Positions 37,000-46,221 are shown, counted from the first letter of the stretch. The stretch: 64,000 nucleotides of DNA from Rhodococcus sp. X156 (GCF_004006015.1 NZ_CP034766.1:2513001-2577000); one strand, 5' to 3'. A program made the numbers and translations. The notes: generated by a model from the letters alone, not told the origin.

Positions 37000-37842
37000 T
37001 CAGCTGCGGCCGCCGCCGATGCGGCTGACCCACTCGGGGTCGCGGTGGTCGAAGAACGCCGAGGTGCCCTTGTCCAGGGTGGCCACCTGGTCCATCTGCT
37101 CCGGGGTCAGCTCGAAGCCGAACACGTCGAAGTTCTCCACCATCCGCTCGCGCCGCACCGACTTGGGGATGACCACCACCTCGCGCTGGATGAGCCACCG
37201 CAGCACCACCTGCGCCACCGACTTGCCAGTGGCGGAGGCGATCTCGGTGAGGGTGGGGTCGGTGAAGAGGTGGTTGCGGCCCTCGGCGAAGGGACCCCAC
37301 GACTCCATCTGCACCCCGTTGGACTCCATCAGCTCCTGGTCGGGGTTGCGCTGGAAGAACGGGTGCGTCTCGATCTGGTTGACCGCCGGCGGGATCTCGT
37401 TGTGGTTGATCAGGTCGACGAGGCGGTCGGGGTAGAAGTTGGAGACGCCGATGGCCCGGATGGCGCCGTCGGCGTGCAGCCGCTCCATCGCCCGCCAGGA
37501 GCTGTAGTAGTCGCCGTAGGGCTGGTGGATGAGGTAGAGGTCGAGGTAGTCCAGGCCGAGCTTGGTGCGGGACTCCTCAAACAGCTGCGTGGCGTAGTCC
37601 TGCCCCTTGTCCTGCACCCACATCTTGGTGGTGACGAACAGCTGATCGCGGGGCACGCCGCTCGTGGCGATGGCCCGTCCCACGGCCTCCTCGTTGCCGT
37701 ACGCCGCGGCCGTGTCGATGTGGCGGTAGCCGACGTCCAGCGCGGTGGCCACGACCTCCTCGGTGTCCTCGGGCGGGACCTGGTAGACGCCGAAGCCGAG
37801 GATCGGCATCTCGACACCGTCGTTCAGGATCACGGTCTCCAT
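37000..37842 (-). CDS. aldo/keto reductase
   Basis: About 280 residues from ATG 37842, preceded by AGAGAGG; an upstream in-frame ATG at 37878 is less likely. The tetrad is visible: Asp in [10 protein letters not shown], Tyr in the same segment, Lys in VTTKMW and His in [11 protein letters not shown]-terminal [13 protein letters not shown] binds NADPH. Typical of the 2,5-diketogluconate reductase-like branch. It lies 16 bp from the antiporter start on the same strand. Confidence 0.92.
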   Translation of the reverse strand: METVILNDGVEMPILGFGVYQVPPEDTEEVVATALDVGYRHIDTAAAYGNEEAVGRAIATSGVPRDQLFVTTKMWVQDKGQDYATQLFEESRTKLGLDYLDLYLIHQPYGDYYSSWRAMERLHADGAIRAIGVSNFYPDRLVDLINHNEIPPAVNQIETHPFFQRNPDQELMESNGVQMESWGPFAEGRNHLFTDPTLTEIASATGKSVAQVVLRWLIQREVVVIPKSVRRERMVENFDVFGFELTPEQMDQVATLDKGTSAFFDHRDPEWVSRIGGGRS

Positions 37843-37995
37843 GGGTGGACCTCTCTGCTGGCGGGGGCGTCCCTCCATGGTGGCCGTGCTGCCGGCCGCC
37901 GACCACTTGCGTGGGCCGTAGCAAGGTTCGGCCGGCTAGTTGGAGGGCTACTGCCTCATGCGGATCGTCAACTAAGCCGACTTGGTCGGAACTCG

Positions 37996-38025
37996 ACCGT
38001 TTCGGTACCAATCGATCGGAACGGT
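37996..38025 (+). promoter_or_regulatory. imperfect inverted repeat upstream of the CHAT-like gene
   Basis: ACCGTTtCGgT at 37996 and AtCGgAACGGT at 38015 pair in 9 of 11 positions around an 8-base centre. The region 37843-38070 is less GC-rich than its surroundings and has no gene. The element could be an operator 46 bp ahead of the next gene. Confidence 0.35.
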
Positions 38026-38070
38026 GCGTTAGCGTAAAGCCCCAACCAACAGAACATGGAGCCGAGTCGC

Positions 38071-38649
38071 ATGGCCGTACTTCCCGGAATCTTTTGTCTC
38101 GAAGGCGAGTGGGACGGCGACCTACGGCGCAGGGATTCCGTCCTGCCACTTCTGGATCTGTTGGAGCGGCTTGGTCACGCCCGGTCTATCCACCGCGACG
38201 TTGCTACCCGTGAGGAGTTTGACTACTACCTCGACAAGTGGTGCCAACGTCGTTATGCGAGCTACGACGTGCTTTACCTCGCGTCTCACGGCAGTTCAGG
38301 TGGGATCGGCTTGGGGGGTGAAGCTTCGGTTGAGATCGAAGAAATTGCAGAGCAGATCGCCGGCCGCGCCGAAGGTCGGATCATCTATTTCGGCTCGTGT
38401 CTCACCCTCGCCGGCGAGCCGAAGCAACTGACTGATTTCGTCAAGCGCACCGGCGCCCGTGCTGCGGTGGGCTACACCAAGGAGGTCGCGTGGCTCGAAG
38501 GGGCCGCCTTTGAGCTTCTCCTGCTTGAACGGATGCTTCGGGGCAACCGCAGCGATGCGTTTCTTCGGGCGCTCGTCAGAGACCACGGCAAGTACGCGTC
38601 CGACTTTGGCCTAGCTGTGGCAACGAAAGCGAAGGTGCTACACGCCTGA
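38071..38649 (+). CDS. small stand-alone caspase/CHAT-like protein
   Basis: 192 residues from ATG 38071 with GGAG upstream; ATG 38056 is an alternative. The pattern fits a C14/CHAT-type cysteine protease core: a hydrophobic strand then His73-Gly (LYLASHGSSGGI), a second strand then Cys110 (IIYFGSCLTLAG), and a later GYTKEVAWLEGAAFELLLLERML helix. It is far shorter than usual CHAT proteins and has no fused sensor. The gene is visibly less GC-rich than its neighbours, suggesting acquisition. Function unknown; proteolytic effector activity is inference from the dyad. Confidence 0.6.
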   Translation: MAVLPGIFCLEGEWDGDLRRRDSVLPLLDLLERLGHARSIHRDVATREEFDYYLDKWCQRRYASYDVLYLASHGSSGGIGLGGEASVEIEEIAEQIAGRAEGRIIYFGSCLTLAGEPKQLTDFVKRTGARAAVGYTKEVAWLEGAAFELLLLERMLRGNRSDAFLRALVRDHGKYASDFGLAVATKAKVLHA

Positions 38650-38923
38650 GCCTGAATCTAGTCGCTAACCAGGGGCCAATGCTAGGACACGGGTAGCCAG
38701 GCGCTCGCAACTCCGGAGGGCCCCATGTTCGGTATGGCGGCGAGGGACGGCACCCGATTACTGATCGCCCGTTCGACAGGACTTCATGGCCGATGGATGG
38801 CGGTCGACTGGACGGGACGACTTCGCTTGGACGCGGGCTGACCTCGAGGCCGTAGCCTGTTTCCACATCACGGGACGACAACCCCAGTCACGTTCGCCAG
38901 CATGAGGAGCTGATCCCGCAATC

Positions 38924-39190
38924 ATGAAGATCCTGACTGAGCGTCACCCCGAGGACGACGACGACCGCGTGTCCATCTACCTGGACGGTGATCGCGTCTG
39001 CGAGAACTTCGAACCCGTCGAGGCTGAGGAGCTCGCCGCCCTGATCTGGAGCAGGCACTCCAGGCGCCTGCAGGCCGTTGAGACCGCACTGGCCGGCCTC
39101 CTGGGCAACCGAGACCCCGACGGCGTCTTCGCCAAGGAAGTCGCCGCCGCGGCCGTGGCCGCCGTCGAGAAGGTCGACCGGAAGGGCTAG
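38924..39190 (+). CDS. small acidic protein of unknown function
   Basis: 88 residues from ATG 38924. An acidic start (EDDDDRVSIYLDGDR) followed by helical segments rich in Ala and Glu. Not recognised. The 274 bp before it (38650-38923) shows mixed composition and no gene I can support. The product could be one part of a small transferred patch with the CHAT-like gene, though its own composition is closer to the genome average. Confidence 0.5.
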   Translation: MKILTERHPEDDDDRVSIYLDGDRVCENFEPVEAEELAALIWSRHSRRLQAVETALAGLLGNRDPDGVFAKEVAAAAVAAVEKVDRKG

Positions 39191-39288
39191 CGCTCTACGG
39201 CAAGGCCGCCACCCAGGCCAGCAACGTCGTCGAGCGTGACCACCTCACCCGGCAGGCCGCGCGCCTCAACACCGAGCTGCGCCGCTGA
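39191..39288 (+). other. possible C-terminal gene fragment without a start
   Basis: In the frame ending at TGA 39286-39288 the bases read as about 30 residues with good codon bias (LYGKAATQASNVV, then RDHLTRQAARLN), but no start codon and no room for one. It looks like the 3' remnant of a lost gene; I cannot assign a family. Confidence 0.3.
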
Positions 39289-39291
39289 GCC

Positions 39292-39633
39292 TCACGCCTG
39301 GTTGTGGGCGACCGCCTCGCGCACCAGCGTGACAAAGGCGCCCTCGTCCAGCGGGTCGCTCTCGCGGAGGTCGATGGCCCGGCGGGTGCCCGCGTCCAGG
39401 CTGGCGTTGAACAGCCCAGCCGGGTCGTCCAGCGACGCGCCTTGGGCGAAGGTCAGCTTCACCTTGTCCTTGTAGGTCTCCACCGTGCAGACCAGGCCGT
39501 CGCAGGAGAACGTGGGCACGCCGTCGGGGTTCGACGGTTTGCGCCACTTGGCCTCCTCGGCCATGTCGGGCTCGGCCGACAGGATCAGGGAACGCACCTT
39601 GTCGACGGTCTCACCGCGCCAGTCCTCGCTCAT
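39292..39633 (-). CDS. DUF1801-family protein
   Basis: 113 residues from ATG 39633. Motifs typical of DUF1801/YdhG-like proteins: RSLILSAEPDMAEEAKW, VKLTFAQGASLDDPAGLF and a C-terminal LVREAV helix. The family has a small alpha/beta fold and unknown biochemical role. Located between the unknown fragment and the XRE regulator. Confidence 0.8.
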   Translation of the reverse strand: MSEDWRGETVDKVRSLILSAEPDMAEEAKWRKPSNPDGVPTFSCDGLVCTVETYKDKVKLTFAQGASLDDPAGLFNASLDAGTRRAIDLRESDPLDEGAFVTLVREAVAHNQA

Positions 39634-39684
39634 CGCCCGGAAGATACTCGCGATGCCGCAGGTCAGGCTAGGGGTTTCCGTGCG

Positions 39685-40464
39685 TCAGCCCTGGCCGAAA
39701 GCCTGCCGGGTGGCGACGTCGGCGGGCAGGAAGGTCTCCAGGTGCAGCCCCTCCAGGGTGGCGTCGGTGGCGGTGTCCAGCTGCGCCGAGGTGCTGAAGA
39801 ACCGCAGCACCCCGGCGTTGGTCTGCAGCTCGAGGGTGAGCACCGGGCCAGTGGTCACCGGCAGACGGGGCAGACCGTCCACGTAGGACTCGATTTCGGC
39901 AACCAGCGCGAGGTGCCGCGGGTCGTGGGTGTGCTCGGCGCGGTGGCTGACCTGCTGGTGCAGGTGCGCCGCCCACTGGTCGAGGTTGCGGATCCGCGGC
40001 GCCAAACCCCGGGGGTGCAGGCACAGTCGCACCACGTTCAGCGGCGGCTCGAGCAGCCCCGGGTCGCAGCCCGCCAGCAGCTGGTCGACGGCGGCGTTGG
40101 CGTCCACCACGTCCCAGCCGGTGTCCAGCAGCAGCGCTGGGTACGGCAGGTGCGCGTCCAGCAGGTGCCGCAAACCCTCCATCACCACCGCGACACTCGC
40201 GTCGTCCAGCGGGTGGTCGTGGAAGCACGGCGCGTACCCCGCGGCGAGCAGCAGCCGGTTGCGCTCGCGCAGCGGGACCTCCAGGTGCTCGGCCAGGTGC
40301 AGCACCATCTCCGACGTCGGCCGCGCCCTGCCGGTCTCCACCCGGCTCAGGTGCCGGGTGCTCACCCGCGAGCGGTCGGACAGCTCCTGCTGGCTGTACC
40401 GGCGCCGCTCTCGCCAGGTGCGCAGCAGCCCACCCACCTCGACGCCGTCCCCGACCACGGTCAT
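39685..40464 (-). CDS. XRE-family regulator with MmyB-like ligand domain
   Basis: About 259 residues from ATG 40464; an upstream in-frame start at 40485 is possible. N-terminal helix-turn-helix (about 15-70, YSQQELSDRSRVSTRHLSRVETGRA), followed by RNRLLLAAGYAP, the hallmark of the MmyB-like family, whose C-terminal domain binds fatty-acid-like ligands. Divergent from the DUF1330-SDR-VOC genes, so a likely regulator of them. Confidence 0.9.
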   Translation of the reverse strand: MTVVGDGVEVGGLLRTWRERRRYSQQELSDRSRVSTRHLSRVETGRARPTSEMVLHLAEHLEVPLRERNRLLLAAGYAPCFHDHPLDDASVAVVMEGLRHLLDAHLPYPALLLDTGWDVVDANAAVDQLLAGCDPGLLEPPLNVVRLCLHPRGLAPRIRNLDQWAAHLHQQVSHRAEHTHDPRHLALVAEIESYVDGLPRLPVTTGPVLTLELQTNAGVLRFFSTSAQLDTATDATLEGLHLETFLPADVATRQAFGQG

Positions 40465-40580
40465 GAGATTCAGCCTAGGGACCACCGGGCCGCCCTCCCA
40501 TGACCTCGGAGGTCATGGCGCCTGCGCACCGACGCGCCCACGATCGATGGCGTCCGCATGTCCGATCGAGAGGAACGATC

Positions 40581-40955
40581 ATGACCAACACCGTCCACCC
40601 CCAGCCCGCCACGGGCACCCCGCGCGGCTACGCCGTGGCCTTCCTGGAGGACGTCCGCTTCGGGCCGGAGATCCAGCGCTACCTGGAGACCATCGAGGCA
40701 ACGCTGCAGCCGTTCGGCGGCGAGTGGCTGGTGCACGGCAGCCCACCGGAGATCCTGGAGGGCAGCTGGTCGGGCGCCCTGGTGGTCATCGGCTTCCCGT
40801 CGCTGGCCGCCGCCCGGGCCTGGTACCACTCGCCGGCCTACCAGGAGATCCTGGGCCTGCGGACCACCAACTCCGTCTCCCGCGCCCTGGTGGTGGAGGG
40901 CGTGCCGGCGGGCTACCACCCCACCGACACCCTGGCCAAGCTGCTCGCGGGGTGA
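40581..40955 (+). CDS. DUF1330-family protein
   Basis: 124 residues from ATG 40581 (GAGAGGAAC upstream). Dimeric alpha/beta-barrel-like pattern: GYAVAFLEDVRFGPEIQRYLE, FGGEWLVHG, and FPSLAAARAWYHSPAYQEI, the DUF1330 signature. Function in the family is unknown. First gene after the XRE regulator, 30 bp ahead of the short-chain dehydrogenase. Confidence 0.85.
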   Translation: MTNTVHPQPATGTPRGYAVAFLEDVRFGPEIQRYLETIEATLQPFGGEWLVHGSPPEILEGSWSGALVVIGFPSLAAARAWYHSPAYQEILGLRTTNSVSRALVVEGVPAGYHPTDTLAKLLAG

Positions 40956-40984
40956 GCAGCCGCCCCTCGGCCTACGGTAGCGCC

Positions 40985-41833
40985 ATGACGTCTCGACAGG
41001 TCTGGCTGGTCACCGGCGCGAGCCGCGGCCTCGGCCGGGCGCTGACCACTGCGGCACTGGAGGCCGGGCACTGCGTGGTGGCCACCGTCCGCGGTGAGCA
41101 CTCGCTGCCGACGCACGACCGCCTGCTGGTGCACCGTCTCGACGTCCGCGACCGCGACGGGGCGCACGCGACGGTGGACCACACCCTGGAGCGCTTCGGG
41201 CGGCTCGACGTGCTGGTGAACAACGCCGGCCACGGGCTGGTCGGCACCGTGGAGGAGGTGTCCGAGAGCGACGCCCGGCAGGTCATCGACACCAACCTGC
41301 TGGGCGCCCTCTGGCTCACCCAGGCCGCGCTGCCGGTGATGCGCGAGCAGGGCAGCGGCCACGTCGTGCAGATCTCCACCGTCGGCGCGGTCGGCACCAT
41401 GCCCACCCTGGGGCTGTACAACGCGGCGAAGTGGGGGCTGGAGGGGTTCAGCGAGGCCCTGGCCGGGGAGGTGCGCCGGTTCGGCATCCGCGTGACCATC
41501 GCCGAGCTCGGCGGGATCGACACGGAGTGGGCGACCGGGAGCATGCGCTTCGCCAAGCCGGAGCCCGCCTACGACGAGCTGCGCACCGAGCTGTTCGGCA
41601 CGCCGGAGGTCCCGTGGCCCGCCACCGGCGGCACCGGTGGTGGCACCGCTCCTGAGGACGCCGCGGCCGCGATCGTGCGTCACGTCGCCGACCCGGCCGA
41701 CGAGCGGCTGCGGCTGCTGGTCGGCGACGACGCCCCCAGACAGGTGGTGGCCGCACTGCAGCTGCGCCACGACGACTATCAGCGCGACGCGCGGTTCCGC
41801 ACCGCCCAGGCGCAGGCGGAGCGTCCGGCATGA
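40985..41833 (+). CDS. classical short-chain dehydrogenase/reductase
   Basis: 282 residues from ATG 40985. Cofactor motif TGASRGLG (residues 10-17), NNAGHG, catalytic Ser in QISTVGA and the Tyr-x-x-x-Lys pair in LYNAAKWGLEGF. It overlaps the next gene by 4 bases, so the two are translationally coupled. Substrate unknown; an oxidoreductase for a carbonyl/alcohol pair. Confidence 0.92.
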   Translation: MTSRQVWLVTGASRGLGRALTTAALEAGHCVVATVRGEHSLPTHDRLLVHRLDVRDRDGAHATVDHTLERFGRLDVLVNNAGHGLVGTVEEVSESDARQVIDTNLLGALWLTQAALPVMREQGSGHVVQISTVGAVGTMPTLGLYNAAKWGLEGFSEALAGEVRRFGIRVTIAELGGIDTEWATGSMRFAKPEPAYDELRTELFGTPEVPWPATGGTGGGTAPEDAAAAIVRHVADPADERLRLLVGDDAPRQVVAALQLRHDDYQRDARFRTAQAQAERPA

Positions 41834-42558
41834 GCTGCCAGCTGATCTCCCTCTGCGTCGACGCCCACGACCCGCCCGCTCTCGCGCAGTTCTGGGCCGG
41901 CGTCCTGGGCTGGGACCTGGTGCAGGACCCGCAGAACGGCACCGTGCTCCTGCCTAGTGACGACACCGGCTTCCGGATCGACGTCATCCCCACCGAGGAG
42001 CCGAAGGTCGGCCAGAACCACCTGCACCTGGACCTCACCAGCACCTCCCTGGAGGACCAGCGGCGCACCGTGGCCCGGGCGCTGGAGCTGGGTGCGCGCC
42101 ACCTCGATATCGGCCAGCGCCCGGAGGAGGGCCACGTGGTGCTGGCCGACCCGGAGGGCAACGAGTTCTGCGTCATCGGGCCCGGCAACAGCTTCCTCGC
42201 CGACTGCGGGTTCGTCGGGGCACTCGCCGGTGACGGCTCGCAGGCCTGCGGCTACTTCTGGAGCGAGGCGCTGGGCTGGCCGCTGGTGTGGGACCAGGAC
42301 CAGGAGACCGCAATCCGCTCACCGCACGGCGGCCCCAAGCTCACCTGGGGCGGTCCCCCGCTGCTGCCCAAGACCGGCAAGCACCGCCTCCACCTCGACC
42401 TCGCTCCCCTGGCTGGCGGCAACCAGCAGGCCGAGGTCGACCGCCTGCTCTCCCTCGGCGCCACCCGGGTGGACATCGGCCAGGGAGACGTCAGCTGGGT
42501 GGTGCTGGCCGACCCCGACGGCCACGAGTTCTGCGTGCACCCCCCGACCGTGGCGTGA
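41830..42558 (+). CDS. two-domain VOC (glyoxalase/bleomycin-resistance fold) protein
   Basis: 242 residues containing two tandem VOC modules. Each starts with a DxxxPxxLAxFW-like or FWSEALGW motif and ends with VVLADPEGNEFCV or VVLADPDGHEFCV. The duplication is obvious from the repeated HLHLDL and DIGQ segments. VOC proteins bind metals or hydrophobic ligands; here the specific role is unknown. ATG overlaps the dehydrogenase stop. Confidence 0.9.
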   Translation: MSCQLISLCVDAHDPPALAQFWAGVLGWDLVQDPQNGTVLLPSDDTGFRIDVIPTEEPKVGQNHLHLDLTSTSLEDQRRTVARALELGARHLDIGQRPEEGHVVLADPEGNEFCVIGPGNSFLADCGFVGALAGDGSQACGYFWSEALGWPLVWDQDQETAIRSPHGGPKLTWGGPPLLPKTGKHRLHLDLAPLAGGNQQAEVDRLLSLGATRVDIGQGDVSWVVLADPDGHEFCVHPPTVA

Positions 42559-42567
42559 CGTGGTCCG

Positions 42568-43530
42568 TCACTGCGCCGCGGCCCGGCTGAACCGCTCGGC
42601 GGTCCGCTGCAGCTCGACGCGCAGCTCGGGCGGACCGACCACCTCGAAGTCAGCCTCGTACCGCCCGAGCAGGGCCACCACGCCGGCCCACGACCACGAC
42701 CCCACCACCAGCCGGCAGCGGTCGGCGCCGAGGTCCTCCACCGTCCAGTCCTGGGCGAACGGTGACACCGCGGCGGCGGGCAGGGCCAGGACCACCTCCC
42801 CCTGGCAGGGCCACTCCTCCCCCGTGGTCGCCCCGCGCAGGGTGCCGGCGAGGTAGGCGTCGACGCTGACGCCACCGGGCAGCTCGCGGGGGGTGAACCG
42901 GGGCCCGTTGGGGGTGCGCAGGGTGAGCCGGTCGACGCGGAACACCCGCCAGTCAGCGCGGTCGAGGTCCCAGCCCACCAGGTACCAGCGCCCGGCCCGA
43001 GTGACTACGTGGTGCGGCTCCACCCGTCGAGCCAGACCCGATTCAGAGCTGCCGCCGGCGTAGTCGAACCGGACCACCTCGTGCTCGCGCACCGCTGCGG
43101 CGAGCGCCACCAGCGCCTGCGGATCCGCCTGGGCACCACGACGATCACCCACCGCGGAGACCTGCAGGGCATCGATGCGGTGGCGCAGCCGCGAGGGCAT
43201 CACCTGGCGCACCGTGGCCAGCGCCCGTGCGGCGTCCTCGCCGATCCCCGCGCCCGAGCTGGCGGCGGTGCGCAGGGCCACGGCCAGCGCCACCGCCTGT
43301 CCGTCGTCGAACAGCAGCGGCGGAAGCTCAGCGCCGGCCTGCAACCGATAGCCGCCGTCCGGGCCCTTCACCGCCCCGATGGGGTAGCCGAGGTCCCGCA
43401 GCCGTTCCACGTCGCGGCGCACGGTCCGCTCGCTGACGTCGAGCCGTTCGGCCAGCAGCTGTCCCGGCCAGTCCCGGCGGGTCTGCAGCAGGGACAGCAG
43501 AGAGAGCAACCGCGCCGACGTCGTCGCCAT
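42568..43530 (-). CDS. YafY-type WYL-domain transcription regulator
   Basis: About 320 residues from ATG 43530; the longer frame from 43617 is less likely. N-terminal HTH_11 winged helix (LLSLLQTRRDWPGQLLAERLDVSERTVRRDVERLRDLGYPI) then a WYL domain (EPHHVVTRAGRWYLVGWDLDRADWRVFRVDRL) and a WCX extension. WYL domains sense nucleic acids or small molecules and are often near stress or defence genes. Divergent from the VOC gene at 43637. Confidence 0.93.
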   Translation of the reverse strand: MATTSARLLSLLSLLQTRRDWPGQLLAERLDVSERTVRRDVERLRDLGYPIGAVKGPDGGYRLQAGAELPPLLFDDGQAVALAVALRTAASSGAGIGEDAARALATVRQVMPSRLRHRIDALQVSAVGDRRGAQADPQALVALAAAVREHEVVRFDYAGGSSESGLARRVEPHHVVTRAGRWYLVGWDLDRADWRVFRVDRLTLRTPNGPRFTPRELPGGVSVDAYLAGTLRGATTGEEWPCQGEVVLALPAAAVSPFAQDWTVEDLGADRCRLVVGSWSWAGVVALLGRYEADFEVVGPPELRVELQRTAERFSRAAAQ

Positions 43531-43636
43531 GGAGCTGAGGATGCCACGAGTACAGGACACAACCTGTCCGCTACTGGGAGCAGCGTGGGCAGTGCAGGCC
43601 AGCAGGCCCGCAACCACCGCTCACCCAGGAGTCGAC

Positions 43637-44062
43637 ATGAGCATCAGCACCGTCACCCACCTCAACCTTCGCGGCGACGCCCGAGCGGCTCTGGAGCTCT
43701 ACCAGTCGGTGTTCGGCGGCGACCTGGTCGCCATCACCAACGCCGACGCGCACAACGTGCAGAACCGCGACGAGGCCGACCAGCTCATGTGGGGCCAGGT
43801 GGCCTCCCCCGACGGCTTCCACGTGATGGCCTACGACGTGCCGTCCTCCATGCCGTGGAGCCAGGGCGAGGCCCCGTTCTTCGTCTCCGTCCGCGGCAGC
43901 GACGCCGAGGAGATCACCACCTACTGGAAGAAGCTGGCCGAGCACGCCACCGTGGTGGTTCCGCTCGCCCCGGCCGGGTGGGCGCCGCTGTACGGGATGC
44001 TCACCGACAAGTTCGGCATCACCTGGGTGCTCGACGTGGCAGCCTCATACGACGGCGCCTGA
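43637..44062 (+). CDS. PhnB-like VOC-family protein
   Basis: 141 residues from ATG 43637 (CAGGAG upstream). Single VOC module of the 3-demethylubiquinone-9 3-methyltransferase/PhnB type: LNLRGDARAALELYQSVFGGDL, a HVMAYDV strand and LTDKFGITWVLDV at the end. Likely binds a small hydrophobic ligand. Divergent from the WYL regulator, which is a plausible controller. Confidence 0.88.
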   Translation: MSISTVTHLNLRGDARAALELYQSVFGGDLVAITNADAHNVQNRDEADQLMWGQVASPDGFHVMAYDVPSSMPWSQGEAPFFVSVRGSDAEEITTYWKKLAEHATVVVPLAPAGWAPLYGMLTDKFGITWVLDVAASYDGA

Positions 44063-44202
44063 GCGCGGCGACGGAGCCGCTGGTGCCGCGCTGGCGCCAG
44101 CGGCTCCAGGCCGGTATTGAACTGCGTTCAAGAAGCGGGGTAGGTTGCTGGCCAACCGCTTCGAGCCTGGTCGCCGCCAGGACCTGCACGCTGAGGAGCA
44201 CC

Positions 44203-45114
44203 ATGCACGCCCCCACCTCCCGCACGGAATCGTTCACCTCGGCGGGGCTGCAGTGCGCAGCCGACGTCTGGCTGCCCGCCGGTGAGAGCCCCGCCCCCGC
44301 GATCGTGATGGCCCACGGCTTCGGCAGCCCCCGCAAGCTGCGCCTGCCCGCCTACGCCGAGCGCCTCGCCGCGGCCGGCTACGTGGTGGTGGTGTTCGAC
44401 TACCGATACTTCGGCGACAGCGCCGGTGAGCCCCGCCAGCTGCTGGACATCAAGGCCCAGCTGGACGACTGGCGGGCGGCGCTGCGCTTCGCCCGCGGCC
44501 TGGACCGGGTGGACCCGGCCCGGATCGTGGCCTGGGGCACGTCCTTCGCCGGCGGCCACGTGCTCACCATCGCGGCTTCCGGCGAGCCACTCGCCGCGGT
44601 GATCGCCCAGGTGCCCCACGTGAGCGGACCGGCCGCCGTCCGCTCCACCGGGTTGCGGCAGGCCGCGCGGCTCCTGCCGACGGCGGTCCTCGACCAGCTC
44701 GGCGCCCTCGTCGGCCGCCCGCCCCGGTACCTCGAGTCGGTCGGCACCCCAGGCGAGCGCGCCGTGATGACCTCCCCGGACGCGGCCCCTGCCCTCGAGC
44801 GACTGACCGCCGCGTCCGGGCTCGTCGACGGCGACTACCCCCAGACGGTGGTGGCACGGGTGTTGACGACGCTGCCCTTCTACTCCCCCGGCCGACGCGC
44901 GGGGGCGATCACCTGCCCCGTCCTGTTCCAGCTGGCGACGGAGGACGCGATCACCCCCACCGGCGTCGCGCAGCGGGCAGCGCGACGCATCCCCCACGTC
45001 ACCATCCACAGCTACCCGGGCGGGCACTTCGACCCCTACGTGCCGCCCCTGTTCGAGCCCGTCATCGCCGACCAGCTCGCGTTCCTCGCCGAGGCGGTCC
45101 CCGTCACTGCCTGA
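44203..45114 (+). CDS. alpha/beta-hydrolase (peptidase S15-like dienelactone hydrolase type)
   Basis: 303 residues from ATG 44203 (GAGGAG upstream). Oxyanion HGFGSP, YRYFGDSAGEP, nucleophile elbow GTSFAGG, and the acid/His pair supplied near TEDAITP and PGGHFDP. The shape fits YcjY/Xaa-Pro-peptidase-like hydrolases; substrate not known. A 140-bp gap upstream is non-coding as far as I can see. Confidence 0.85.
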   Translation: MHAPTSRTESFTSAGLQCAADVWLPAGESPAPAIVMAHGFGSPRKLRLPAYAERLAAAGYVVVVFDYRYFGDSAGEPRQLLDIKAQLDDWRAALRFARGLDRVDPARIVAWGTSFAGGHVLTIAASGEPLAAVIAQVPHVSGPAAVRSTGLRQAARLLPTAVLDQLGALVGRPPRYLESVGTPGERAVMTSPDAAPALERLTAASGLVDGDYPQTVVARVLTTLPFYSPGRRAGAITCPVLFQLATEDAITPTGVAQRAARRIPHVTIHSYPGGHFDPYVPPLFEPVIADQLAFLAEAVPVTA

Positions 45115-45135
45115 CCTGCCGGCTCGCCGGGTTCA

Positions 45136-46221
45136 TCACCGGGGCTTGGGCACGACCCCATCCGCCTCGAGCCGGTCGAACAGCTCGAGGAAGCTGGCGA
45201 GCGTCGAGCGGTAGCCGGTGAACCCAGCGGCCCGGCTGCGAGCCAAGTCGGTGAAGCACTCCATGTCACGGCCGAGGTCGGCATCGGTGTGCCACCACGA
45301 CGCGACGCGGTGCAGGTCGTGCTCGCGCAGCCGCTCGCGTGCGGCGAGCTCGGCCCACACCGGTGCGGCGTCGGCCATCTGCTCCTCCAGGGGGCGCGGG
45401 TGGCCCTCGTACCCCACGGGGTCGACGCCCAGGCGCTCGGCGAGGCGCGGCCACATCCAGCGCCACCGGAAGACGTCCCCGTTGGCGGTGTTGAAGGCGG
45501 TGTCGGCGGCGGCGGGGGTGACGGCCGCCCAGTGCATCTGCTCGGCCAGCAGCCCCGCGTCGGTCATGTCGGTCACGCCGTTCCACTGGGTCTCCGACCC
45601 CGGGAACACGAAGGGCAGCCCCTGCTCGCGGCACACGGCGGCCTGCGCGGCGAGGGTCTGGCCCATGTTCATCGCGTTGCCCAGGGCGTAGCCGATGATC
45701 GTGTGCGCCCGGTGCACGCTCCAGGTGAAGCCATCGCGCTCGGCGGCTGCGAAGAGCTCGTCCTCCTGGGCGTAGTAGAAGTTCGGGTAGGGCAGCCGGT
45801 CCTCATCCTCGTGGAAGGGAGTGTCGGGGAGCTCGCCTTTGCCGTAGGCCTCGAAGGGACCGAGGTAGTGCTTGAGCCCGGTCACCAGCGCGACGTGACG
45901 CACCGACGCCGCGGGCCGGACAGCCTCCAGGACGTCGCGGACCATGGCGCTGTTGACGCGGATGTTGTCCTCCTCAGTCTCCTGGCGGGCCCAGGCGGTG
46001 AGGAAGACGTGCGTCGGCCGGTGCTCAGCGAGGGCTGTTCGAAGACCGGCGGCGTCGGTCAGGTCGGCCTGGACGGACACGACGCCAGGAACGTCGCTCG
46101 CGGCGCGCCGCGACAGGCCCAGGACGTCCCAGCCCTCGTCGACCAGGAGACGGGACAGGGCCTGTCCGGCGATGCCGGTGGCGCCCACGACCAGGGCGGT
46201 GTTCTGAGCGGGAGAAGTCAT
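45136..46221 (-). CDS. PRISE-type (progesterone 5-beta-reductase/iridoid synthase-like) SDR
   Basis: 361 residues from ATG 46221. Atypical SDR: GATGIAGQAL cofactor motif, VTGLKHYLGPFEAYG with the active Lys, and NFYYAQED with the active Tyr, the two family signatures of PRISE enzymes, which reduce activated enones with NADPH. Bacterial copies are of unknown physiological role. Convergent with the alpha/beta hydrolase, 21 bp apart. Confidence 0.85.
   Translation of the reverse strand: MTSPAQNTALVVGATGIAGQALSRLLVDEGWDVLGLSRRAASDVPGVVSVQADLTDAAGLRTALAEHRPTHVFLTAWARQETEEDNIRVNSAMVRDVLEAVRPAASVRHVALVTGLKHYLGPFEAYGKGELPDTPFHEDEDRLPYPNFYYAQEDELFAAAERDGFTWSVHRAHTIIGYALGNAMNMGQTLAAQAAVCREQGLPFVFPGSETQWNGVTDMTDAGLLAEQMHWAAVTPAAADTAFNTANGDVFRWRWMWPRLAERLGVDPVGYEGHPRPLEEQMADAAPVWAELAARERLREHDLHRVASWWHTDADLGRDMECFTDLARSRAAGFTGYRSTLASFLELFDRLEADGVVPKPR

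Noticed and set aside
38576-38881. 101-codon minus ORF overlapping the CHAT-like gene end
   Set aside because: Pro/Ser/Arg-rich and overlapping a better supported gene; no family match.
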